DNA of 35,898 nt. Origin: Clostridia bacterium (GTDB taxonomy: Bacteria > Bacillota > Clostridia > Christensenellales > DTU072). This document shows positions 7,271 through 13,992 of the stretch, in pieces. The stretch is from contig JAFVAC010000047.1 in the NCBI GenBank assembly GCA_017476265.1, positions 1-35,898 of the forward strand. Direction: 5' to 3'. Under the pieces are notes generated by a model, which was not told the origin of the DNA, searched no databases, and saw nothing but the letters and a program-made list of their open reading frames with translations. How positions within the stretch are numbered: position 1 is the first letter of the stretch; every line of letters begins with the position of its first letter. Position numbers and translations under genes: made by a program.

Positions 7271-8317
7271 CTATTCGTAGACTTCCACCGGGGTGGTCAG
7301 CGGGACGAGTTTTACGTCAAATTTCCCCGCGTCGTCGATGGTGATGAGCGTGGCTCCGCGATTGGTGTACTTTTTGCGGATGCCGGGATAGGCGAGATAG
7401 TCGATCGCCATGCCGTACGTCAGGCGAATGCCCCGATAGGTCATGGAGATGTTGTTTAAGTGATCGTGCCCGCAAAAAACGCCCTTGCACGAGCCGAACT
7501 TTACCATCTCCTCAAAGAAGTGCCCCTCCTTTCTTCTGGAGAACCCGACGTGATCGTTCTTCTCGGCGATGGTGCCACAGTGATATGTCACTTCGTCGGT
7601 GTGCCCCATCTTGAGCTTCTCCCAAGCGTCGCGGTACTCCTTGGGGGGCATATGCATAAAGGCGAGACTTTGGACGAGGTCTCCCCCTTCGGACAGCTTT
7701 TTGATCTCCCCTTTGTACCACTCGATCTGATCGTCGTGTACGTTGTCGAACGTGGAAAAGAAGCTGTTCGTCAAATACATATTGCTGTCCAGCATCACAA
7801 AAGCGGTGTTCTTTTTGCCGTCGGCGTTCTTTAAGACCACGACGTGATTGCCCACGCCGTATACGTCGTCGGGAGACCCTTCGGTAAACAAACAGTTCGG
7901 TAACGACGAGTAATAAGAAAGCAACTCTTTCCGTCCCACCTTGGCGTAGGACTCGGTGTCGTGATTGCCGAAGCACATCGTCCACGGGATCCCGAACTTT
8001 TCCAACAGCTCTCCGGCGTACTTCGACTCCTTCAGGTTGTTCCTCGTGCCGGAGAAGATGGGAATGGGGTACACGTTGTCCCCGGTGACGATGATGAGAT
8101 CGGGGTGCGTCCGCTCCACCAGTTCGATGACGGCGTTGGTGGCGAGCCTGTCCGCTTTTTTCGACAAAATGCCCACGCCGAAATGAATGTCAGTCAGCTG
8201 GAGCACGCGGAAGTCCTCGCCCTGTTTTTTATAAAAGGTGGCATACCCGTCTTCGTAGACGGGTAAAATGCCGTTGTTGTCCACCTTTTTGGCGATCTTT
8301 TTCTCTATCTTTGCCAT
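7271..8317 (-). CDS. Calcineurin-like metallophosphoesterase
   Basis: A 348-residue dinuclear-metal phosphoesterase. The five motif blocks are present in order: DIH (LQLTDIHFG, about residue 42), GDN (IIVTGDNVY, about 78), GNHD (FGNHD, about 116), the MH motif (FMHMPP, about 220) and GHDH (FCGHDH, about 288). Together these residues hold two metal ions for phosphoester cleavage. No signal peptide or membrane helix is seen, so it is probably cytoplasmic. It begins one base before the end of the DUF2804 gene and shares its promoter. The substrate is unknown; relatives include cyclic-nucleotide and phospholipid-head-group phosphodiesterases. Confidence 0.88.
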   Translation of the reverse strand: MAKIEKKIAKKVDNNGILPVYEDGYATFYKKQGEDFRVLQLTDIHFGVGILSKKADRLATNAVIELVERTHPDLIIVTGDNVYPIPIFSGTRNNLKESKYAGELLEKFGIPWTMCFGNHDTESYAKVGRKELLSYYSSLPNCLFTEGSPDDVYGVGNHVVVLKNADGKKNTAFVMLDSNMYLTNSFFSTFDNVHDDQIEWYKGEIKKLSEGGDLVQSLAFMHMPPKEYRDAWEKLKMGHTDEVTYHCGTIAEKNDHVGFSRRKEGHFFEEMVKFGSCKGVFCGHDHLNNISMTYRGIRLTYGMAIDYLAYPGIRKKYTNRGATLITIDDAGKFDVKLVPLTTPVEVYE

Positions 8318-8318
8318 C

Positions 8319-9359
8319 TTACCACTTGTTGTGGACTCTCTCGGCGAACCCGAGTACGTCCTTGATCTCGATGACGGTGCCGTCTTCCAGCGTCGCCTTG
8401 CCCGAAAATTTTCCGAAGACCTGGTGTGGGATCATCGCAAAGAACTTGAGATCGAAGGGCGCGTAGCGGTCGATGACGGGGTGGAAATCCATCTCGAATC
8501 TGCCGTCGTTGCTGGTGAAAGTCCAGTCGGACATATAGTCGTATTCGCCGTCCTTTTGCGGAATATTGAAGGTGACTTCGTCCAATTTGTGGCTCTTCCC
8601 GTTAAAGAAGACCATATTTTCGCTGGCTTGGTCGTTGTTGCCGAAGCCGTAGCCGATGTTGAAGCCGAATTTGTCTCCGCTCGGCAAGATCGCCTGCAAA
8701 CTGCCCCAGTACCAAGTGTTGTCGTACGTCCAGACGCCTCTGCCCCAGTCGAGGGTGCCGAGGGTCTTTTTGTCGGGGCGAAGGCTGTACTCCTTGTCTC
8801 CCAGTTTGAAATACCCGTCGGCGGTCATGCAGTTGATCTTCTGATTGAAATAGAAGTGCTTGTCTTCCTTAAAGGGAGTGGCTATCACCATACTCTCCTC
8901 CGGCTCGTCGGTGAGGGTCACATCGAAGACAAGGTCCTCCTTGTTGTCGCCGAACTTGGGGTATGTGCCGTAGAGACGCCGCTTGCCGTTCGCATTCTCA
9001 AAAGTCATCTCCACCTTGCCCGTCTTCCAGGCGACGTCGCCGGAAACAGAAGTAAGAGGAAGCTTCATCTTGCCCATCGGGAACAAGAACGGCGCGCTCT
9101 TGGTGATCTGCCACGGCCCGGAGAAGTCCATCACCGTCGCGCTGAGAGCGCCGATATATCCCATATCCGCGATGGTCAGACACAAAGCGCAGTCGTCGTT
9201 TCCCACATAGTAGTAGTCCCACTCCTTGAGCCTCGCTTTGTTCGCGGTGATGTTTTCACGGTTGTATTGATACACCATCTTTTTGGCATATCCCGCCGTC
9301 TCTATGTTGCCTTTTTCGTCCAAAAGCCTGGTCGGTTCGGTAATTTCTCTTTGCTTCAT
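8319..9359 (-). CDS. DUF2804 family protein
   Basis: A 346-residue soluble protein rich in aromatic beta-strands. It fits DUF2804 by length and by the block LGTLDWGRGVWTYDNTWYWG near residue 200, followed by GFNIGYGFGNNDQASEN. No catalytic residues are known to me for this family; by fold it may resemble lipocalin-like hydroxyneurosporene-synthase (CrtC) relatives, so a lipid substrate is possible but unproven. The start at 9359 has GAGGTG about five bases upstream, and a consensus promoter lies at 9396-9424. It forms a two-gene operon with the downstream phosphoesterase. Confidence 0.75.
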   Translation of the reverse strand: MKQREITEPTRLLDEKGNIETAGYAKKMVYQYNRENITANKARLKEWDYYYVGNDDCALCLTIADMGYIGALSATVMDFSGPWQITKSAPFLFPMGKMKLPLTSVSGDVAWKTGKVEMTFENANGKRRLYGTYPKFGDNKEDLVFDVTLTDEPEESMVIATPFKEDKHFYFNQKINCMTADGYFKLGDKEYSLRPDKKTLGTLDWGRGVWTYDNTWYWGSLQAILPSGDKFGFNIGYGFGNNDQASENMVFFNGKSHKLDEVTFNIPQKDGEYDYMSDWTFTSNDGRFEMDFHPVIDRYAPFDLKFFAMIPHQVFGKFSGKATLEDGTVIEIKDVLGFAERVHNKW

Positions 9360-9395
9360 GATTGCACCTCGAAAGTAAAAAAATATCTAACAAAT

Positions 9396-9424
9396 ATTAT
9401 ATTTTATGCCGTTTTTTTTGTCAA
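9396..9424 (-). promoter_or_regulatory. Consensus promoter of the DUF2804-phosphoesterase operon
   Basis: On the minus strand, TTGACA (9419-9424) and TATAAT (9396-9401) are separated by 17 bp: a perfect sigma-A promoter. Confidence 0.85.
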
Positions 9425-9480
9425 TACTCGTTTTCGATTTCCCACCGTGTATGCACGACCAGCCGCGCGTAAGGATAAAA

Positions 9481-9533
9481 CGTCATCCTGACCAAACGAG
9501 CGCAACGAGCGCGTGGAAGGATCCCCGGGATGT
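9481..9533 (+). repeat. Dispersed repeat, module A copy 1
   Basis: About 53 bp beginning CGTCATCCTGACC and ending GGATCCCCGGGATGT. A nearly identical copy lies inverted at 25330-25383. The two differ mainly in the middle (AACGAGCGCAAC against AGCAAGTGTAAC). No protein gene covers it. Confidence 0.8.
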
Positions 9534-9694
9534 CTTGCGATGCAAGAGTGCAATTTTGCGCAAGCAAAACTAACGAGGAAGACCCAAACTCAACACTCGT
9601 ATTGGTTTTTTCGTATGGACCAAAACAAGATATCGTATCGGGAAGTACGAGTGGATGTTTGGACAAGTCCAAACGTATAAGGATAAATATATTC

Positions 9695-9920
9695 TTCGCC
9701 CAAAGTTTGTTACAAACAAAAGGGGAAAATTATGAGGAAAGGGGTGGAAGGGGGATTGGAGCGATTTCCCCTTCGCTTTGCTCTGCTGAAAGCAGTATTA
9801 TCCATTAATCGGGTATTTAGGGCAGAGCCCTGAAACGTGATGGGTGCAGGGACGATCCTCGTAATTTAAGTCCCTGCCGTTCTTTCGGTTCCTTTCTTTA
9901 CGCTAAGAAAGGAACATCAA
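9695..9920 (+). repeat. Modular intergenic hairpin repeat, copy 1
   Basis: Order of parts: a conserved lead (AAAGTTTGTTACA, then GGGGAAAATTATGAGGAAAG); a hairpin with arms GAAGGGG/CCCCTTC (9747-9753, 9768-9774) and loop containing TTGGAGCGAT; TATTTAGGGCAGAGCCCTGAAACG (short AGGGC/GCCCT hairpin near 9818-9830); a stem GCAGGGAC/GTCCCTGC (9846-9853, 9870-9877); and a final perfect 11-bp hairpin GTTCCTTTCTT/AAGAAAGGAAC (9888-9898, 9905-9915). Other copies keep these stems with different bases. Confidence 0.8.
9732..9833 (+). other. Small ORF inside repeat copy 1 (33 codons)
   Basis: An ATG preceded by GGGGAAAATT opens 33 codons starting MRKGVEGGLERFPLRF and ending NRVFRAEP. The inverted copy at 25408-25509 encodes a peptide identical at 31 of 33 positions. 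Other repeat copies have the same ATG but shift frame in the hairpin, so conservation of DNA structure explains the similarity at least as well as a real peptide. Confidence 0.25.
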
Positions 9921-9975
9921 TACTTGCTACGCAAGAATGAGATGCACGGCAAGCCGTGCGGAAGGATTACTGTAT

Positions 9976-10265
9976 TATTTCCCCCAAACTCTATTACACA
10001 CCACAAAGGGGGGAAAATTATGAGGAATGGGAGAGAGTTTGAGAGAGGGTTTGGAGCAATAGCCCTCTCTCAACTTTTCTCCGTCCAATACGCATTGGAC
10101 GGCAAAGTCCCTTAATCGGGTATTTAGGGCAGAGCCCTGAAACGTGCCGGGGTGTCGGGACGAGTCTCATTCGCTTTCACTCATCAGATTTGCCGCCGGC
10201 AAATTTGCGTAACTTGTGTCCCGACCGTTCTTTCGGTTCCTTTCTTTACGCTAAGAAAGGAACGT
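9976..10265 (+). repeat. Modular intergenic hairpin repeat, copy 2
   Basis: Same order as copy 1: lead with GGGGGGAAAATTATGAGGAA; hairpin TTGAGAGAGGG/CCCTCTCTCAA (10039-10049, 10063-10073) with loop containing TTTGGAGCAAT; TCGGGTATTTAGGGCAGAGC; stem GTCGGGAC/GTCCCGAC (10154-10161, 10218-10225), which encloses a GATTTGCC/GGCAAATT hairpin; then GTTCCTTTCTT/AAGAAAGGAAC (10236-10246, 10253-10263). Arms differ from copy 1 on both sides but still pair. The ATG at 10020 opens only 31 codons (to 10115). Confidence 0.8.
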
Positions 10266-10349
10266 AAAAAACCGTGAGATGTTTCGACTCCACTACGTTC
10301 CCCTCGACATGACGGCTATGCCGTTTGAGACGCGTAAATACGCACGTCA

Positions 10350-10620
10350 CACCCACGCCCTTTAAAGCACGTCAGCCGATACTACTACCAAACTTGTACA
10401 GTGGTGACCAACAGGCGGCGTGGGAGGCGGGATGGAGTTTTTGCGTCGTCGGAAGACCTCTGGTTAGGGCTCCCGCCGACGAGTTCGTCGGTGGGAAAAA
10501 GGAGCACCGCCAAAGTACCCCAACGGCTATCGCGCTTTGCGCGGTTGCCGTCAGACAAAGGCAGGTGCGACGCTGTACGTGATTTCCCCGCTATGGGAAA
10601 GCAACAAAACCCATTTTTTT
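10350..10620 (+). ncRNA. Candidate structured RNA of unknown class
   Basis: A dense run of complementary segments: CCCACGCC/GGCGTGGG (10352-10359, 10417-10424); GGCGGGA/TCCCGCC (10426-10432, 10471-10477), competing with hairpin CCCGCCGACG/CGTCGGTGGG (10472-10481, 10486-10495); GCACCGCC/GGCaGGTGC (10504-10511, 10560-10568), enclosing ACGGC..CGCGC/GCGCG..GCCGT (10523-10551); and TTTCCC/GGGAAA (10583-10588, 10595-10600). ATGGG/CCCAT followed by seven T (10593-10620) looks like an intrinsic terminator on this strand. I could not match it to RNase P, tmRNA, SRP, 6S or T-box signatures. No clear promoter was seen. The 5' end is a guess. Confidence 0.4.
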
Positions 10621-10701
10621 ATCCGCAGAATACTTTGGGGACCCTTCGGCACTTTTTGCCTCAGGGCGATGCCGAGGCGCAGAAAACTTTTTCAAGGGAC
10701 G

Positions 10702-10730
10702 AAAAAACCGAGCCTAAACAGCTCGGGTTT
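10702..10730 (-). terminator. Terminator of ychF
   Basis: CCGAGC (10708-10713) and GCTCGG (10721-10726) form a hairpin with a seven-base loop, followed on the minus strand by T6 (10702-10707). It lies about 40 bp beyond the ychF stop. Confidence 0.8.
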
Positions 10731-10768
10731 TGTTGCGTAAAGCGCCTTGCTATGCAAGCCGCCGCGGT

Positions 10769-11851
10769 TTATACGTTGAAGCGGAACAACACAACGTCTC
10801 CGTCCTTAAAGACGTAGTCCTTTCCTTCGCTCCTGACCTTGCCTTTTTCCTTGGCGACGTTATAGGAGCCGCACTCGATCAGCGTCTCATAGTCCACGAC
10901 TTCGGCGCGGATGAAGCCTTTTTCGAAGTCGGAGTGGATCTTGCCGGCGGCTTGGGGTGCTTTGGTGCCCTTGGTGATGGTCCAGGCGCGGGTCTCCTTT
11001 TCGCCTGCGGTCAGATAGCTGATGAGTCCGAGTAGGTCGTAGGACTTTTTGACCAGTTTGTCGAGTCCCGATTCCGTCATGCCCAGTTCTTCCATGAACA
11101 TGGCGCGCTCGTCGTCGTCGAGTTCGGACAGCTCTTCTTCCAGCTTTACGCACAGGGGGACCACTTCGCTCCCTTCCGCTTTGGCGTATTCTTCCACCGC
11201 TTTGACGTACTCGTTTTGTTCGCCGCCCTCTTCCACGTTGGCGACGTAGATGACCTTTTTGGTGGTGAGTAAAAACAAACTCTCGGCGTATTCTCTTTCC
11301 TCTTCGGTCAGATCGGCTGCGCGCGCCGGCTTGCCTTGCTGGAGTACGGCGTCGATCTTGGCGAGGGTGTCCAATTCTTCACGGTACTTTTTATCCCCGC
11401 CTTTCGCGGCGGTCTTCGTTTTGTCGATACGGCGACTTAGGGTATCCATATCGGAGAATATGAGCTCCAGATTGATGGTTTCTATGTCTCGCACGGGGTC
11501 GATCTTGCCGTCGACGTGAGTGATGTTTTCGTCCTCGAAGCACCGTACGACGTGTACGATCGCGTCCACTTCTCTTATGTGGGACAAGAACTTATTCCCC
11601 AGCCCTTCGCCCTTGGAGGCGCCTTTGACGAGTCCCGCTATATCGACGAATTCTATCGTGGTATAGACGGTGCTTTTGGAATGATACAGGGCGGACAATT
11701 TGTCGATGCGTTCGTCTTTCACCGTGACCACGCCCACGTTGGGCTCGATGGTGCAAAAGGGATAGTTCGCCGCCGGCGCGCCGGCTTTGGTCAATGCGTT
11801 AAAGAGGGTGCTCTTGCCGACGTTCGGCAGACCTACTACGCCTAATTTCAT
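10769..11851 (-). CDS. ychF: Ribosome-associated ATPase YchF/EngD (OLA1 family)
   Basis: A 360-residue P-loop NTPase of the Obg group that prefers ATP. It opens [20 protein letters not shown] with the Walker A loop GLPNVGKST, followed by the G3 region ([20 protein letters not shown], about 65-85), a helical insert, and a C-terminal TGS domain (about residues 275-358, including [17 protein letters not shown]). Length agrees with the family (~363). The start at 11851 gives the standard N-terminus; an upstream ATG at 11887 would add twelve untypical residues. In B. subtilis the gene (yyaF) lies beside rpsF-ssbA-rpsR, and the same genes are within 4-5 kb here. Confidence 0.95.
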   Translation of the reverse strand: MKLGVVGLPNVGKSTLFNALTKAGAPAANYPFCTIEPNVGVVTVKDERIDKLSALYHSKSTVYTTIEFVDIAGLVKGASKGEGLGNKFLSHIREVDAIVHVVRCFEDENITHVDGKIDPVRDIETINLELIFSDMDTLSRRIDKTKTAAKGGDKKYREELDTLAKIDAVLQQGKPARAADLTEEEREYAESLFLLTTKKVIYVANVEEGGEQNEYVKAVEEYAKAEGSEVVPLCVKLEEELSELDDDERAMFMEELGMTESGLDKLVKKSYDLLGLISYLTAGEKETRAWTITKGTKAPQAAGKIHSDFEKGFIRAEVVDYETLIECGSYNVAKEKGKVRSEGKDYVFKDGDVVLFRFNV

Positions 11852-11889
11852 ATTGTCTTCGACTCCTCTTGATGTTTTCGATTGCATAA

Positions 11890-11918
11890 ATTATACACCG
11901 AAAACATACCGTTGTAAA
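11890..11918 (-). promoter_or_regulatory. Promoter of ychF
   Basis: On the minus strand, TTTACA (11913-11918) and TATAAT (11890-11895) are separated by 17 bp. Confidence 0.75.
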
Positions 11919-11934
11919 GGGTTGCGAGGTGGAA

Positions 11935-12684
11935 ATGAACGAGTACCTGTCAGGTTTTTTGTTGGGGCTGGTGCAGGGATTGACGGAGTTTTTGCCGGTC
12001 TCTTCCAGCGGGCATCTGGCGCTTTTGGAGCGTTTGGGCGTGGGGTGGGAGTCGGTCGGCGTCAATCTGGCTCTGCACGTTGCGACTCTCCTTGTCGTGG
12101 TGGTGACTTTCCGAAAGGACATTATCCGACTCGCGTCTCATCCGACTTCGACCGTGTCCCGTTTTTTGCTGCTGGCGACCGTGCCCACCGCGATATGCGC
12201 CGGGCTCATAAGGTACCTCTTGCCCGATACGACGGACTTTTTGCCCACCGCGTTTATGCTCACGTCCGTCCTTTTGGTCCTGCCCGCCGCCGTCGGTACA
12301 AAAAGGATCGACTACCTCGACAAAAAATGGTGGAAGCGCGCTCTCATCGTGGGGCTCTTTCAGGGTGCGGCTTGTATCAACGGCGTCTCGCGCAGCGGCG
12401 CGACGGTCACCGCGGGGCGGTTGGTCGGCATGGGAGAGGACGCCGGGAGGAACTCTTTTCTGCTCTCCATACCCATCATCGTGGGGAGCGCCGTCGTCGA
12501 GGGACTGAGCGGCGGGTTCGGCACAGTGCCGGTCGGCGGTCTGATCGTCGGGACGTTGACCGCGTTTTTCGTCGGCTTGTTCGCCATAAAAGCATGCCTG
12601 ATTTTGATCAAAAAGAACAAGTTTTTTTACTTTTCGATCTATACGTTTTTGCTGTCGATCGCCTCGTTTTTCCTCCTTTTTTAG
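11935..12684 (+). CDS. uppP: Undecaprenyl-diphosphate phosphatase UppP (BacA)
   Basis: A 249-residue integral membrane enzyme that dephosphorylates undecaprenyl diphosphate, recycling the lipid carrier for peptidoglycan. Both signature motifs are present: GLTEFLPVSSSGHL (about residues 15-28) and GVSRSGAT (about 151-158), with the usual set of membrane helices ending at the C-terminus. The ATG at 11935 has GAGG five bases upstream; a GTG two codons earlier is less likely. It is divergent from ychF, with start sites only 83 bp apart. The last ~25 residues are unusually rich in Phe. Confidence 0.95.
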   Translation: MNEYLSGFLLGLVQGLTEFLPVSSSGHLALLERLGVGWESVGVNLALHVATLLVVVVTFRKDIIRLASHPTSTVSRFLLLATVPTAICAGLIRYLLPDTTDFLPTAFMLTSVLLVLPAAVGTKRIDYLDKKWWKRALIVGLFQGAACINGVSRSGATVTAGRLVGMGEDAGRNSFLLSIPIIVGSAVVEGLSGGFGTVPVGGLIVGTLTAFFVGLFAIKACLILIKKNKFFYFSIYTFLLSIASFFLLF

Positions 12685-13120
12685 AAAGGTAAAAAGTCCG
12701 ATCGACAAGGAAGCGCGAAAAAGCGTGAAAAAACGAACGCAACCTTTTTTGCGCGAAAAGAAGCGCAAAGTGGAAAAATAGCGGTCGGACGAAGTTATCC
12801 ACAACGAAAAGGGGATCGCGGCGAAAGAAAAATGTCGGAAAAATATAATATTCGGTACTTTTCGATAAAATACAGGCGAAAAAGGCATTGTATAAAATTG
12901 TGGATAACTTTGTGGATAACCGGCAAAAACTTTTCGCAAAATCGAAAAGAAGCGGAATTTCGACCCGTTTAGGGAACCCGAAAGGGGTCAAGCGGTGAAG
13001 AGGGAGATCGTCTTTCGTTGTCGGAAATCGGCAAAGTCCGACAAAAACAGTCGGAGGAAGTCCGCAAGACGGGAGAGGTTCGGTTTTTCAAAAAAAGCAA
13101 GTATTTCGGGAGGGTATCGG
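12685..13120. other. 436-bp intergenic region with a DnaA-box cluster
   Basis: Low-complexity purine-rich DNA with AT-rich stretches (about 12830-12870) and three perfect DnaA boxes listed separately. Short open frames here, including an upstream extension of the cwlD frame, are not convincing. Confidence 0.6.
12795..12919. promoter_or_regulatory. Cluster of three perfect DnaA boxes
   Basis: TTATCCACA at 12795-12803 (+), and the reverse form TGTGGATAA at 12899-12907 and 12911-12919, whose starts are 12 bp apart. An AT-rich stretch (12837-12870) lies between the single and paired boxes. TATAAA just before the pair (12891-12896) could be a -10. It may be a replication origin part, a DnaA-titrating site or a DnaA-controlled promoter. 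Confidence 0.6.
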
Positions 13121-13846
13121 ATGAGAAAAAAAGGACGATTTGCGATAAAAACCGTCAAGCTTACGACGGTGATCGTCGTTGTGGCGGCGTTGGTCTTTTC
13201 CGTCGCGGCGATCGCAATAGGCGCGACGTGGAGCGAAGAGGTCCCCGCGTCCAGTCCGCAAAAACGCATAAAGGTGGTTTTGGACGCGGGACACGGCGGG
13301 ATCGACGCAGGTGTGGTCGGACAAAACGGGACCAAGGAGTCCGACTTTAACCTTGCCATGACTTTCGTCCTCAAGGACCTTTTGACGCAGAGCGGCTGTT
13401 TGGTCGTGTTGACCCGTAGCGACGAGAACGGTCTGTACGGCGACGTCGATAAAAACTTCAAGCGAGCCGATATGAAAAAGCGGAAGGAGATCGTACAGTC
13501 CGCCGACCCCGATATCCTCATCAGCGTCCACGCCAACAAGTACCCCTCTTCGGACCGGCGGGGCGCGCAGGTCTTTTTCGACGACTTTTGTCCGGCGGGG
13601 CGGGACCTCGCGGCGTCCATTCAGGATCAGTTCAACACGCTCAACGCCCGGCACGTCGGACGGACGTATTCCGCTCTTGCCGGCGACTACTATATGTTGA
13701 AGCTCACACGCGCTCCGTCGGTGATTGTCGAGTGCGGGTTTTTGTCCAATCCCGAGGATGAGGCGCTCCTGAACGACGAAAACTATCGACGACAACTCGC
13801 CGAAGCCATCGCCTGCGGCGTGAAAGAATATCTGTCGAATCAATAA
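13121..13846 (+). CDS. cwlD: N-acetylmuramoyl-L-alanine amidase, CwlD-like
   Basis: A 241-residue zinc amidase (Amidase_3) that cuts the bond between muramic acid and L-alanine in peptidoglycan. An N-terminal membrane anchor spans about residues 12-35. Zinc and catalytic residues are in place: His58 in VVLDAGHGG, Glu73 in GTKESDFNLA, His137 in LISVHANKY and catalytic Glu204 in VIVECGFLSNPED. The length and the single catalytic domain without wall-binding repeats match CwlD, which makes muramic-delta-lactam in the spore cortex. GGGAGGG lies six bases before the ATG at 13121. The presence of spo0A in the window supports a sporulation role; a vegetative amidase is the alternative. Confidence 0.8.
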   Translation: MRKKGRFAIKTVKLTTVIVVVAALVFSVAAIAIGATWSEEVPASSPQKRIKVVLDAGHGGIDAGVVGQNGTKESDFNLAMTFVLKDLLTQSGCLVVLTRSDENGLYGDVDKNFKRADMKKRKEIVQSADPDILISVHANKYPSSDRRGAQVFFDDFCPAGRDLAASIQDQFNTLNARHVGRTYSALAGDYYMLKLTRAPSVIVECGFLSNPEDEALLNDENYRRQLAEAIACGVKEYLSNQ

Positions 13847-13873
13847 AATGACGCATAATATAAAGTCGAGAAA

Positions 13874-13938
13874 AACGCTTTTTTGCAAGTTAATGCGTTA
13901 AAACGGGCGGCCGAATGTCGCGCCGCCAAAAAAGCGTT
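13874..13938. repeat. Nested inverted repeat upstream of the lipid kinase
   Basis: AACGCTTTTTT (13874-13884) and AAAAAAGCGTT (13928-13938) form an 11-bp outer stem. GGCGGC/GCCGCC (13906-13911, 13922-13927) form an inner hairpin. The right arm overlaps the first two bases of the kinase -35. It may also end cwlD transcription. Confidence 0.55.
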
Positions 13939-13966
13939 GACAGTTTTTACCGCAGTACCATATAAT
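13937..13966 (+). promoter_or_regulatory. Consensus promoter of the lipid kinase gene
   Basis: TTGACA (13937-13942) and TATAAT (13961-13966) with an 18-bp spacer, about 20 bp before the ribosome-binding region's gene start. Confidence 0.85.
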
Positions 13967-13992
13967 GAAAAAGTAATTTGCGAGGTAATATC

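Larger units (their letters stand above)
9360..10768. other. 1.4-kb intergenic region without a convincing protein gene
   Basis: Holds, in order, the DUF2804 promoter, repeat module A, two copies of the modular hairpin repeat, a short stretch (10270-10320, ATGTTTCGACTCCACTACG-like) of another common repeat type, a candidate structured RNA (10350-10620) and the ychF terminator. All open frames here are short and overlap repeats or hairpins; none has a protein-like composition. Confidence 0.7.

Noticed and set aside
10331..10350. GTAAATACGCACGTC resembling the segment before the tag in Bacillus tmRNA
   Set aside because: No tag reading frame ending in Ala-Ala and no tRNA-like 3' end follow within the expected distance.
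10350..10620. RNase P, SRP, 6S or T-box RNA
   Set aside because: The conserved strings I know for RNase P (GAGGAAAGTCC), SRP (GGAAGCAG) and T-box (GGGTGGNACCGCG) are absent on both strands; 6S could not be supported. Left as an unknown structured RNA.
9360..10768. Protein genes in the 1.4-kb gap (for example frames at 9421-9672, 10325-10582 and 10401-10817)
   Set aside because: They overlap repeats and hairpins, have no ribosome sites, and have compositions unlike proteins.
13831..13840. 0A box (TGTCGAA) at the end of cwlD
   Set aside because: A single 7-mer inside coding sequence, not placed at a promoter.
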